Positions 21,340 to 32,500 of a DNA stretch of 64,000 nt are shown one piece after another (within the stretch, counting starts at the first letter, position 1; each line of letters opens with the position of its first letter). Both the position numbers and the translations under genes were made by a program. The notes under the pieces were generated by a model. It worked only from the letters and a program-made list of their open reading frames with translations, was not told the DNA's origin and did no database searches. The DNA is taken from contig JAUCEF010000007.1 of the NCBI GenBank assembly GCA_033558025.1, forward strand, positions 434,001 to 498,000. Direction: 5' to 3'. Source of the stretch: Phytophthora sp. 'mugwort'. Lineage: Eukaryota; Oomycota; Peronosporomycetes; Peronosporales; Peronosporaceae.

Positions 21340-21790
21340 TCGTACTATTATAGATACGACTGAACGGAAGGGTTGAGGCGGTGGCTAGCACAGCCGCCAG
21401 GTATGCCCATGTTGGTTGTCAACCGCCTGTTCACTGCGCAGTTATCGCATACAAGATAGAGACAACCATTTAAAGAATTACCGCAGTCTGCTCTAGCACT
21501 GTAAGCAGGAAGGTCTCCTGTGCGGGGGCTGCGGTCTTCATCAGTTACGTTGATGAGTGGAGCCATTGAGAATAGCGGATACTTTACCACCCCGTTCACT
21601 TCGTAGCAGGCAAAAGCGGCTAGGAAGTGCATGGAGCCGTGCGACCACCAAACAATGATGAGACCAAATTGGTCAGGTATCTCCTTTCTGATCCTGGTCT
21701 TTACTGCCAACGAGATGCCCTCCACGATTCCATGTGGCGTCGCTACAGAGCGGGAGGGGATATAAGAATAACTGAACAGATTAATTCGTC
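21340..21790 (-). pseudogene. hAT-family transposase core fragment
   Basis: The minus-strand frame 21,725-21,348 reads PDQFGLIIVWWSHGSMHFLA, then FACYEVNGVVKYPLFSMAPL, CLYLVCDNCAVNRRL and GCASHRLN. This is the RNase-H-like core pattern of the hAT transposases common in oomycetes (a GLI-x-D-x-W-x-HGS-type strand, then a VGDNCAVNRRL strand, then GCASHRLNL). The usual first catalytic Asp position reads Val-Trp here. The end is abrupt on both sides. Confidence 0.7.
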
Positions 21791-22860
21791 ACGCTGATAA
21801 TACAGAGGAAGAGACAGCAGGGATTTGCTGTTGAGAAAATATGTTGAGCACAGTACAATATCGGCTAAACGCAAAAAATGCAGGTCAGCACAAGTAAAAA
21901 TGATGAGGCATGGCTAGTGTGTCCCACCCGCCGTGCTTACAACCCACCGCAGAGAAAATGCAGACCGTGAGGTGCGACCATTTGCGGTATCCCTCCCTAT
22001 CCAGGGTAACAAACACAGTGCTGCTGTTGGAGTTGCTGTCGCCGCTGCACATCCTTACCCACAATCCACGCAAGAGCTCACCGCTGATGAAGACGCTGCG
22101 GCCCGCCGCTGCCGAGTCCGCCGCTAATGGAGACACTGCGGTCCACCGCTGCCGATCCCGCCGCTGATGAAGACGCTGCGGCTCGCCGATCCCCACACTG
22201 TCGCAGCAGCCGAGTACGCCGCTGATGGAAATGCTGCGGCTCGGTGCCCCCGAAGATCATGCCGGGATTCAGGCACTGCTGGGAGTGCTGTGGCCCGCTG
22301 CTTTCAATGTCATGCCGTCACGTCAGCTCTGCTGGTTGCAGCTAGTGCTCGCATCAGCTAGTCGCATTGCAGTGCATGACCAGCACTCACCGGACGACAA
22401 ATGGCTCGCTTCCCGTCTTCGTCATCGCCAACGGCACTGCGACGTTTTCGGCTACGATACGCGAACCGTAATGGGCTTACACGAAGGTAACACGAGTGTA
22501 GCCGTGCTACGTGTCACCTTGTAGTAAGTGGTACTTGGTACCACTTGGATTAACGGGATTTCAGTACGTGGCCACATGGCCACTCGATATGCATTTGACA
22601 AGGTTAAACTATGGTAGATAGCTAGAGTCATACATTTACACACAGACGGGGCTTTGCCGCAGATAAGCAAACATATATCAGTTCAGTTTTAGCATCACAG
22701 AGAGTATTGCCCTAGGTTTAGGAATACTGACTCTTTGAGCCTCTAGTGGTATAACTAGAGTGATCTAAGCCTCTGCGGAGACCTTAGGGGTTAGGATAAC
22801 CACAACTAAGACTTGGGGAGTCATACGTCTTCTTCTGACGCACTACGCTACGCAGCCCCG
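21791..22860. other. no gene recognised; repeat-rich interval
   Basis: Only short frames occur and none resembles a known domain. The interval contains the degenerate repeats at 22,081-22,239. It otherwise looks like decayed transposon flank. Confidence 0.5.
22081..22239 (+). repeat. four degenerate copies of a 21-bp GC-rich unit
   Basis: Units close to ccgctgatgaagacgctgcgg occur at about 22,081, 22,120, 22,160 and 22,218, spaced 39-58 bp apart. Intervening words such as gccgctgccgagtcc and caccgctgccgatccc are also related. It could be decayed coding repeats or a small tandem array. Confidence 0.7.
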
Positions 22861-24291
22861 CTGCACGGACGACATCAGCGCTGGATCAGTTCAGTAGTAA
22901 GTCGATGGTACTGCAGGCGTACATATACTCGCGGAGAAATCCATCTCTGCGTAGAGCTGTCGACGCGCGAGGAGCAGCTGGTCCGTTGTTCGCTTGTGCT
23001 CGATCCAGAGCTGCCATTGACCGATGTCTGCAGCAGTCGATCATTTGTTGCAGCAGCACAGCAAAGCTTTAGCTTGCGCTTCTGCGTGTAAACTCGTTTG
23101 AAGGCTCTGCTAAAGCTCCGCACGGATTATTTGTCGTTCCGAACCCAGACGGTGTCATTAACGCTTGCCAATGGCTGAAGTTGCCTTGCAGCCAGTTCTT
23201 GACCATGTACACCCGAAAATAGACTAGCTTTGGGTGCTTGCTCCACTTGAAAGGACCTTCTTCGTTTGAACCAAAAACTCCGCCTCAACATGGAGGTCGT
23301 ACAACCCACGCTACACTTCTGCCGTTCGTTCCCCGCGCAGGTTTTGTGCCCGCTGTTTCACGGCGAGGCGAAACTTTGCGACGACATTGGTGTACTCATT
23401 ACTAACACCAAAAACGTTCTTTACTGTGTTAAAATGGCTTTGTTGGTATTTCCGTTATAGAGCGGAAATCCATTCGCTTTCCTAGCATTTATGAGTACAC
23501 GGTCTAAAGAGGCGCGAACGCGTCTGTGTAATGTCCTTACTCAAGCTGCAACGTAATGAACAGCGGAAGCAAGTGGAACTTCCTTGCGCCGTCGGACACT
23601 TCACACTAAGACTGGGTAGCTTACTTGAGAGAGCTGAAACGTGGCATCTACGCGGAAGGTGAACGTAACCGTGTCGCGGTCAGCAGATCGCAGGAGATCT
23701 TTCGTGGTAACACCAACAAGAACGGGTGAGCGTCCGACCCATCCCCGATATAGGTTTAGCTGAAGCGGTCATGTTACGAGTAAGCGTAACGGCATCGTGG
23801 AGTTCTTCGCGCACTGTAAATACCGTAGCTATAACGCGCGCAGCAAGATCTCCGTAGCGGTCATTTTCGCCCGGCTTCGCCCGGCGCTACTGGTTAACAT
23901 TGTACTGGACCTTTCGAAGCTCAGGTAGGTCTTGTAGGGTCTTCTCAAATTTGAGTATTATTGCATGCAGCATGTGGAGGGGTGTCAGGTTTGCACGTGC
24001 CATATCTTGAATGAACGTCTTCTAGGTCCGAGTGACGGTGGGTTTCTTGCGCGGGATCGCAAGCGAAAACTGCGTACCAAGCTCACTCACCGTCATGGTT
24101 TTCATGTCGACGCATGTGACCATCTTGGCGCGCCAAGAGCACTTCGTGTGCGGTGCCACAGCCTTACACTGTTTACACCCACATGACAGCAGCTTATAGC
24201 GCATTGAGTGGGGCGTAGCCAGCGGGCACATGATGCACGGGCCGAGCTGGCTTTTCGATGCCGTGAACGCTTTTATACTTTGAAACAGCAT
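22860..24291 (-). pseudogene. older Mutator-like transposase remnant (minus strand)
   Basis: From ATG 24,291 the minus strand gives a Cys-rich N-terminus: SQLGPCIMCPLATPHSMRYK, then CGCKQCK and APHTKCSWRAKMVTC. Across shifts it continues with TLQDLPELRKVQYNVNQ (near 23,930) and GENDRYGDLAARVIATVFTV. Next is ARKFHLLPLFITLQLE (near 23,580). The frame then reads VYMVKNWLQGNFSHWQALMT followed by PSGFGTTNNPCGAL (about 23,140-23,240), and KRVYTQKRKLKL ends it. The FHL-x(2)-LF strand and the W-x(5)-W ... TPSGF-x-TTNNP block are hallmarks of a MULE-type transposase family spread in oomycetes. Many stops. No inverted repeats found. Confidence 0.7.
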
Positions 24292-24439
24292 CTCGCCGGC
24301 GCCTTCAGACTAATCATAGCAGAGCTCGCGCCAAGCGTGCGTCAGTGGCATGATTGTTGGGCGGCAGGGAGTTAGGGAATGGGGGGGGTAGTGGCGGATT
24401 ACGGGGAGATTTGGGAGTACTAGCTGACAGCGATTCTGT

Positions 24440-24691
24440 TGCTGTGCCCATCATACATTGCTGAACCAGGTTACTGAAACCGCTGCGTATGGTTTGGCGA
24501 CGCATGGTGCCGCACCGACAGCGAAAGATGCCTTCTACCGCTTCGCGAAAAGCGTCGACGACGGCTAAGAAGTAGAAGGCGGAGACCCGAGCAATAGAAA
24601 AGACCTGAGTGATCATGCTGCTGATTGTACAATGAGTGCGTTGATTGAGAGGTGCAAAAATTAAGCCGTGAAAACGCTGACAACGAGTCAT
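24440..24691 (-). pseudogene. hAT-type N-terminal fragment with BED-like zinc finger
   Basis: The minus-strand frame from 24,691 includes MTRCQRFHGLIFAPLNQR and a helical VFSIARVSAFYFLAVVDAFR region. FRCRCGTMRRQ and SGFSNLVQQCMMGT follow, the latter where a BED-finger His pair would sit. It resembles the start of oomycete hAT transposases. Only the N-terminal part is present. It might be the 5' piece of the same element as the core at 21,340-21,790. Confidence 0.45.
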
Positions 24692-24699
24692 GTTTGGTG

Positions 24700-25734
24700 G
24701 TGGTTAGACCAGTACGTAGTGAATTATAGGATTGGGGTCTTGTTTCTGGTAAAAAAAAAAAAAATGCGGACAGCGTTAAGGCAAGAAAATAAGTAATTTC
24801 AGACCCATTATTTTATTGTACGGGCAATCTATTGACCGTTTTCCACTCGGACAAAATGCGTAAGAGTTTCGCCGTCTACCGAGAAGTGGAGTGTGAGCGC
24901 TGCAGACAAATGTATGTCGAGTGCTGCTGTGAAGGACACTGAGCATACTTCCGAAGTAAATGCAGGTCGAAGGTCGAATTTCCAAGCTGCATATAGGCTA
25001 TATGATATATCCCCCCTCGTAACGATGCACACGCTCTTCAGCTACTGTACACTGCTTGACTGTGTCTTCATCAATTGGCATAGCACTACAAAAATAATGC
25101 GTTCTGCTTGGAAAGCCACAGGCCCGCACTCGGAAATTTCGCCCCATTAATGCGAAGTCTTGCATCCTCTATATCCTCCGTCACTACACATTGGGTGCCA
25201 GCTGCATACTTCCGTGTCTCCAAGCTCGGTCAGCGTCACTTCACTGCATAACCGCCACTTTGACGAAGAGAAGCTGTCGGCAAATGGTCAATGCACTTCA
25301 ATTGGCGGCCCCGTGATAGCAACATGCAGATTTGCCTTACGAGATTCAGTCATCACAGACCTTCACTCTTGTCTGAGTACAAATTGCATCGCGTTTGTGC
25401 CGCGACGTTGTCGTGTCCGTTTTGCCAATGCGACAGCCACGTACGTGTCGTCTCGATTCGAGGTCTGATAGACTCGATCGACCGATAGGGAAGAGCAAAC
25501 GAGCTGGGGGCGAATCTGAAGCTAAGTTCAAGCTCTCTTTTTTTGCAACTCGCTCCATACTGAAACGCAGTCTAACCCATAAACCATATCGGAGAACTTG
25601 CTCTTGCAGTCGCCAATTTGCCTCCTGGAGCCAACGGTGACTGTCCGTCGACCAGATCGCGACTGCGAGTACACAACCGAGATACCGAGGGATACAAAAG
25701 GAGAAAGTTCCGTCAGATACCTGCATCGACAGCC
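24700..25734. other. no gene recognised; transition from repeats to gene-dense DNA
   Basis: This interval holds an A-run at about 24,751-24,764 and only short random-looking frames. Its last 100-200 bases are presumably the promoter and 5' leader of the nucleotidyltransferase gene. I see no domain, RNA gene or transposon end. Confidence 0.5.
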
Positions 25735-27658
25735 ATGGGCGCGGCCAACAGCGTGCGCAAGCTCACGATTGACAGTATCGCTCTACTGGAGCAGCTCGAG
25801 CCCAACGCGGCCGAGTTGGCTGCCAAGCGCGCCGTGCGGTGCCGCGTGCAGAAGCTTCTTAAGATGCAGTGGCCTACGTGCCACGTGCTGTCCTTCGGCT
25901 CGTCTGAGAGGTGAGCGGACGGGTATCGCGGAGGTTGAAGAAGGGTGAGAACTGACGTGACAAGAGTGTTTGTCATTTTGACTACAGCGACCTGGGCTTT
26001 GGCGGGTGCGACGTCGACCTCGGCATCTACTTTGATGACATGGACGTAGATGCCCAGGGCCAGTTCTCGCCCCAAGAGCGTGTGGAGTTGCTCGCCACAG
26101 CGTGCGAGCGTCTCTCCGGAGCGTTCCAGGTGCAAGAGTTTGTCCGCAACGCGCGCGTGCCGGTGATCAAGCTCTGGGACCCCAAGCGGCAGGTAACGAC
26201 GGTAAAAGCCTTTATGGGGATTGATTTCGGTTTACTAACTGGCGTTTTGCTTATTTATTGCCTTAGGTGGCTTGCGACGTGTGTGTGGGAGGCATCAACG
26301 CGCTGCTGAATACGGCGCTCCTCAAATACTATGGTCAGGTCGATCCTCGAGTGCGTCCCTTGGTGTTCGCTGTCAAGTACTGGGCCAAGCAACGCAGCAT
26401 CAATGACTCAGTCAACGGTACCCTGAGCTCCTACGGTGCGCGAAGCGGCGTTGTTTCTGTGAAGAAATGCTGCTCTGGTTGCGCTGCGTTACTAATTAGA
26501 ATTCGTTTGGGGGTTGTGTGATAATATGTGACAGGTTACACGCTGTTGCTGATCTTCTTCTTGCAATCGCACTACGCGGAGATGCAGCTGCCGGCAGTGC
26601 TCTCGCTTTTCCAGGATCTGCAGTCGCAGACGAAGGTTTCTTCTCTGCTTGAGCGTCTACAGTCGTTCCCATCGATGGAGCTGCCATCCACGTTTGGATC
26701 GTTGAGAATCAACTCGATCGGAGCGCTTCTCGCAGGGTTTTTCGACTTTTACGCGTACCGCTTTAACATGGAGGACGAGGTTGTGAGCATCCGCATGGGA
26801 AGAGCGTTATCGAAGACGACCAAGTGGAGTCATCCCGTGTCCTGGCGATTGAGTGTAGAGGACCCGTTTGAGCTGGCGCATGATGTGGGACGTGTGATTT
26901 TCCATAGGAAGGGCCAGGAGCTCATTCACTCGGAGTTCAAGCGTGCGAGCGATCTATTGAGTGGAGATCATCGCCTTGTGGATATCTGCACACCTGACGA
27001 AACCTCGTGGAACATCATGTCGGCGTGCTACATGTGTCGGGGAAGGGACCACGTCCCCCGAGACTGCGGCCAACTGGTGCGGCAGCGATTGATGCCTGGT
27101 GGCGGCAATAATGCGATGTCGCACTTCTCGGATTGCTGGTACTGTGGTGAGTACGGTCACTATAAGGCAGAGTGTCCAATGCTCTTCTTCCGTGACATTC
27201 CTCGTCCGGTCGAGGTAAATACAGCCGAAATCATCTCGGTAGAAGCGACTTCTGAGTCAGGCTCCATTCCACTCGTGGGAATTGTGCCAGCTTCACCACC
27301 CATCGCGATCCCAGTGTCTGCTGCTCCAAAGACGATATCACCTCGCGTTTGCAAGGAGCGTCCTTGGGAGCGAGGGCTCAGTCCTAGCAGCTCGCCCATG
27401 CTGCGCCTGTCCCGAAAGAAGAAGCGTGCTCGTCATGGCTCCACGTCGTCCGCGTCTTCTTCATCGTCGTCGTCGTCATGGAACTCACCGTCCAGCGGCC
27501 TCTCGCAGTCGGAGAAGCGTCAGCAGCAGCAACGCTATCAGCAGCAGCGACATGTGCAGCGCCGTCGAAACTTCGCGCTCCTGGAGCCGACGCGGAAGTG
27601 CGGAGGCAACGCTCGCAGCGGCAGGCCGCACGTCGGCAAGGTGCTGTGTCCGTCCTAG
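25735..27658 (+). CDS. Cid1/GLD2-like RNA nucleotidyltransferase (TUTase or poly(A) polymerase) with two CCHC knuckles
   Basis: Four exons (25,735-25,910; 25,988-26,192; 26,267-26,435; 26,535-27,658) with GT-AG introns of 74-99 nt give 557 residues. The catalytic domain shows SFGSSESDLGFGGCDVDLGI, that is GS plus the DVD metal-binding pair near residue 60-75, and a third acidic position in VACDVCVGG. The PAP-associated part includes SSYGYTLLLIFFLQ and a helical region to about residue 370. Two zinc knuckles follow, CYMCRGRDHVPRDC and CWYCGEYGHYKAEC (C-x2-C-x4-H-x4-C). The tail is Ser-rich, Lys/Arg-rich and Gln-rich. The family adds U or A to RNA 3' ends, and the knuckles probably bind RNA. 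U versus A specificity cannot be told from sequence alone. This is the first intact gene after the repeat-rich part. Confidence 0.88.
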
Positions 27659-28333
27659 CGCGGTGAGCCCAACCTTTTTTTTTCATTCATAGTTTTGTTT
27701 TTATTAGCTCGTAGTGTGTGTATTTAGCAAATTGAGATCCAGGACAGCAAGCCTGTGCATGCATGATGTCCATGTAGACGTCTTGTTTAAAATGACCGGC
27801 ATGTGCCGAAATGTAAATTGGTGCAATCTACTACTGTAGGATGCCCTTTTTCGCAAAAGCCAACTAGCGATTGTAATACAAGGAATATCGTTGATAAGAG
27901 ACAATTGAGCAATGAGAATCATCCGACTATACCATGGTATGCAAGCTTGTCAAAACTGTCTTCACGTCAATATCTATAATAAGCCCAGAAACAGCGCCTG
28001 ACCGAACCGGGTGGGGCAGGTCGCGTAGTGGTGGCCCCGAGCAAGGGAAGGGGACCGTAGCCGAAGGCCAACCCAGCCCCTAGATATGATCCGTACTGTA
28101 TAAAATTACAGAAACCTAGACGGACACTTTAATACCTACTTAGTACATCATGTATACCGTACAGTCTAGGTGAAATGATAGTATTGTGTCTGTAGCCATT
28201 CGGTTTGAGATCAGTACAGCGCCACCGAATTGTCAACATCGACACCAATCGACTGGACGCAGCTCAGCAGTCCAAAAGCCACAGCCTACGACTGCCTTCC
28301 GCACGTGTTGCCAGTCCGTCCATTGCTGCCACC
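27659..28333. other. intergenic: 3' flank of nucleotidyltransferase and promoter of IMP4
   Basis: No gene seen. At about 28,190-28,207 the sequence gtagccattcggtttgag resembles an oomycete initiator plus flanking element, about 130 bp upstream of the IMP4 start. A GC-rich patch lies at 27,990-28,080. Confidence 0.4.
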
Positions 28334-29358
28334 ATGTCTGTCCGGAGGAACGTGCGACTGCGTCGAGAGTACCTGTATCGCAAGGGCCTGGAGGGCAAGG
28401 AGCGTGCTCTCTATGATCATAAGCAGCAGCTTAAGGAGGCCATCCGCAGCGGCAAAGCCATCCCCACGGAGTTGCGCAGCGTCGAGTCCAAGCTACGCCA
28501 GGAGATGGAGTACGATGACGCGGTCCACGAAAAGCCGCTGAACCACATAGACGACGAGTATAAAAACGCGGGTATGTTCGATCCCAAAATCGCCATCACT
28601 ACGTCCCGAGAGCCAAGCTCGAGACTTAAACAGTTCGCGCAGGAGATCCGCCTCATCTTTCCCAACGCCATCCGCCTCAACCGCGGCGCCCACACTGTCG
28701 GCGACGTAAGCAGACATCTATGTAGATCTAGTGTATTGGTGATGACTGGCTGTGTATTGACGCGTCTTGTTGTTGTGCTTTCCTGCCTCAGTTAGTGGAG
28801 AGTGCGAGGTCCAACGACTTTACAGACTTGCTCTTGGTCACGGAGACTCGTGGCGAACCAGGTACGATGCAAAGGACCAGTCGATGCTGTTGTTATTGAG
28901 GGCTGACGAAAAATATTTGCTTTTGCTGTTGCTTAGATGGTCTGGTGGTGTGTCACCTGCCGTACGGCCCGACGGCCTACTTTTCGTTGAGCAGCACGGT
29001 GCTGCGTCACGACATTGAGGACCGCGCCACCATCTCAGAGGCGTACCCCCACCTCATCATGAATCAGTTCGAGACACCGCTGGGCCAACGCGTTGCCAAC
29101 ATCCTCAAGCACCTGTTTCCCGTGCCCAAACCAGACGCCAAGCGCGTGATCACGTTCTCTAACGACAACGACTTTGTGTCATTCCGTCATCATGTCTTCA
29201 AGGTGACAGGACGCGAGGTAGAGCTCCAGGAGTGTGGTCCCCGTTTTGAACTGCAGCTATATCAGGTGAAACTCGGCACGCTCGACCAGAAGGAGGCAGA
29301 GAACGAGTGGGTCTTGCGGCCGTACATGAACTCTGCCAAGAAGCGCCGTGTGTTGTAG
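28334..29358 (+). CDS. IMP4: U3 snoRNP protein IMP4 (Brix domain)
   Basis: Three exons (28,334-28,705; 28,792-28,861; 28,937-29,358) give 287 residues, the usual IMP4 length. The start MSVRRNVRLRREYLYRKGLE matches the basic N-terminal helix of the family. The Brix domain spans about residues 80-265 with NDFTDLLLVTETRGEPDGLV, HLPYGPTAYFSLSS and the sigma70-like RVITFSNDNDFVSFRHHVFK segment. The C-terminus is basic, ending KKRRVL. IMP4 acts with IMP3 and MPP10 in the nucleolar small-subunit processome, promoting U3 snoRNA pairing with pre-rRNA. Its 3' end converges on the myosin gene with about 240 bp between stops. Confidence 0.93.
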
Positions 29359-29597
29359 ACCGGTATTTCAGTTGCCGCCATGCTCGCTATTCACATGCTC
29401 TGTTTGCTGAAATAGACGCTTGTTTTGTGTTCTTACTTGCCAAAACATCACACTGTGTTGATCTTTGCTTGACACCAGGCACATACATTGAAAGACTCGA
29501 TTCCTTGCTCTACTGCATCGCATGGCATTAAGCATTTCGTCTACAGAAGAGCAAGACTACCAACTTCACTTACACTCCTCTACGGCGCCCTGGAGCC

Positions 29598-32500
29598 TTA
29601 CAGGGACACGTTGATTTCAGCCTGCAGGAAGGAGTCGCCAGGGATACGAGCAAGGATTTTGCTGAGCGGATCCACGGGCGGCGCGTACATTTCGAAGGTG
29701 GCAGGCGCCGTCGTGATCTTGCTCAAGTCCAAGTGGAAAAAGGTCCAGCAGCCCACTTCAACTTCCTGTGTGACAAGACTCCGATGCCGCAGCTCCATCA
29801 CGGCAACACAACCTAAGCACAAAACAACCGTCATGAATACATTCCATCAAAACCAGCAACACGATGACTTTCTTACCATCTTTAAGATGTTCGAGTGGCG
29901 TTTGGAGATACCAAGTGTTACCGAACCACCAGTAGTTGCCTCCCGTCTGGATAAGCGACTTCGGAGTGCGCTGTGCCGTATCAACGACAGCACCCTTACA
30001 ATCCATGATGTAGAGATTGAAGTGCGGTGTCTCCATAATAGGACCAGTCGCAACGGCAATAGCTCCCAGGAACACAGACACGTAAGTACTGTCATGTAAC
30101 CTGTCCGGTGGTGGCAAGAGTGAAGGAGTGACTGGTGCCAGCTTCTTCACAACAACAATTCCATCAGCTTGAGGTTCTTCTGGATCCACTATGTTCTCTT
30201 CCACCTTGGGGACATGTTTGGCTGGGTTAAGAATCTCCTTGAGGTCCTCCTCCTCGGCAATTTCTGTGGCCGAAAGACCCTTCAAGTTCTTGACGCTGGA
30301 GTCAGCGCCACGCTTCATGAGAGTTTCTACCAGGTCATAACGTTCCAACTCCACTGCATAGTGAAGTGCCGTGTCTCCGTTCTCGTCGACCGCATTCGGG
30401 TCAGCGCCGTTCTCAATCAGCCAGACACACACCTTAGCAGCCTCGAATCCTTCATCCTCGTCGTTTTGTACGGCCAGATGCAAAGGTGTAAACCCCATCT
30501 TGTTCTTCATGTTGACATAGTCGCGACGCAGTCCACTATCAATACAGATCATGTTGTGGTTGGGAGGACTCGTCGTGGTCACACGCACTCCATGCACCTT
30601 GCGGATAGCAAGCATCCAATCATGCACCTCTTGTTCGGTATCGGCCACAAACGAGAGCATACCGTCAGGGTTTTTAGAGCTCTTGAGGCGCGGTGATCGG
30701 ATCTCGAAACAGCAGTCCACATCGGAGTTACGCTTGATCATGGCATCGCACAACTCGACAATCTTCAGCGGGATCTTGTCCTTGTCCGTCTTGTAGTAGG
30801 ACAAACATACTTCGTCTACCATCACATAACGCTTCGTGGCCCAGCGAGTACCGCTAGCCTTGCGTAGGAACCCTTCCTTGTACACTTCAATCTGAAGAGT
30901 TGTGGGTAAAACAGGTGGAAGTCCGCCAATAGATGACGACAAACGCCGGTTGTTTCCTGTCTTCGGTGTGGAGGACACGAGAGTGCGACGACCATGGCGC
31001 TTGGGGGCGTTGTGATCACCAGGTTTGAAGCCTGGTTGCATCGAAAACGATGATGTCGAAGCGGTTGACATGCCACGCATGCGAGGATCAAAACCTCCTC
31101 CCACAGGGCTGCGATTGCCACATTTTGAAGGCGAGCGGGACGATGGCGTCGTCATAGAAGTCGTGCTAGCACTGGAAACAGACCGGAGCTTCATCTCAGG
31201 AGAGTCGTCGCTGGCACTGCTCGTACTACTTGCGCTTCGCGTCCGAGCTGCCGCGAAGTCAAAGTGCGCACTAGGGTTTGAATTGCGGTTGGCAACCTTC
31301 GCGAGTAAGCGTACCATGTCCAAATGTGCGAGACGGCAGGCGTAGTGCAGTGGTGTACTACCCGTAGTATCCTTTCCGTACACGAGATCCTCCAGTTGCG
31401 GGTTTTCCTCCAAAACGAAACGCGCCAGATTCAAATCCCCATTCTTGGCTGCCACGTGGATCAGCGACATCATGGCGTGGTCACGGTCACGCACTCGCAG
31501 CATTCCTGGCATCTCCTGCGCAATGTGCAGCACTTCTGTCAAATCGTACGCATTAGCAGCGTCAAACAAAGCCTGGGTGCGGTTCCGCATGCGCACGCGA
31601 GACAGAAAGATTCGAACGACAGCAAAGACCCTCGCCATCGATCGACGTCGTACATCAGCCAGCTTATGGGCTCTCTTCTGACGGTATACATTTTGAACCA
31701 CGACGATTCGTTGGATCGTTTGGCGATATCTCTTACGCTGGACGTAGCCACGGTAAAGTGCTTGCGTTTTCACCGCACCGCGGCGGAAGCGGATGAATTG
31801 GCGACGACCCAAGTACGTCCGGACAGCGTTTTGTACCACATGTGCTGCTGCACGCATCCTCACGTAGCGTGTACGCTCAACTGCCATACGCGAAAACGCT
31901 TGAATCGTGATGATCTTCTCTCGCGTATCACGGTATTTCTTCGCTTGAGCATGACAGCGCCACAATGACTGAAGCAGTGTCACTTGCCTGTCCCGCATGG
32001 TGTACTGCTTACGAGCAGTATGCATCCGCCATAGAGACTGAACGATGATAATCTTCTTGCGTTCATCGAGATACCGTTGACGACAGATAATCATGCGGCC
32101 AAAGGCCTCGATACGCGTCGCCATCTTCTTCTCGCGCAGAAATTTGCGGCGCACTAGGGAGCGACGAATCATAGCCTGAGAGTTAATGGTAGCCTCTCGA
32201 CCCTTGAGATACTCAGTACGAACTCGGTTAGCACGCACACGAGCTTGAATCATGATGATACGTCGACGACTGGTCTGGAAACGACGACGAGCCAGGAAGC
32301 CGCGAACCACTCGCGCAATTTGAATTTGTGCTTTGTTGCGTGCTACAGCGCGCATGCGAGCCTTTTTACCATACTTCAGACGGGCATTGAAGCCACGGCC
32401 TGCAGCATGCAACACAATAGCTGCTTTCTGCATCTCGCGGTACTTGTTGCGTGCAGCGTAGCCCTTGTACCGGGAAGCAATCACATTTGCAGCGCCACGC

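Noticed and set aside
24751..24764. A-run that might be the poly(A) tail of a LINE or SINE
   Set aside because: No reverse transcriptase, target duplication or SINE-like promoter box is seen next to it.
25160..25640. Short plus-strand frames upstream of the nucleotidyltransferase
   Set aside because: They are brief, overlapping and without domain; more likely leader or promoter DNA.
31324..31968. 214-codon plus-strand frame inside the myosin gene
   Set aside because: It is opposite the continuous IQ-repeat coding sequence of the myosin and shows no domain, so it is a shadow frame.
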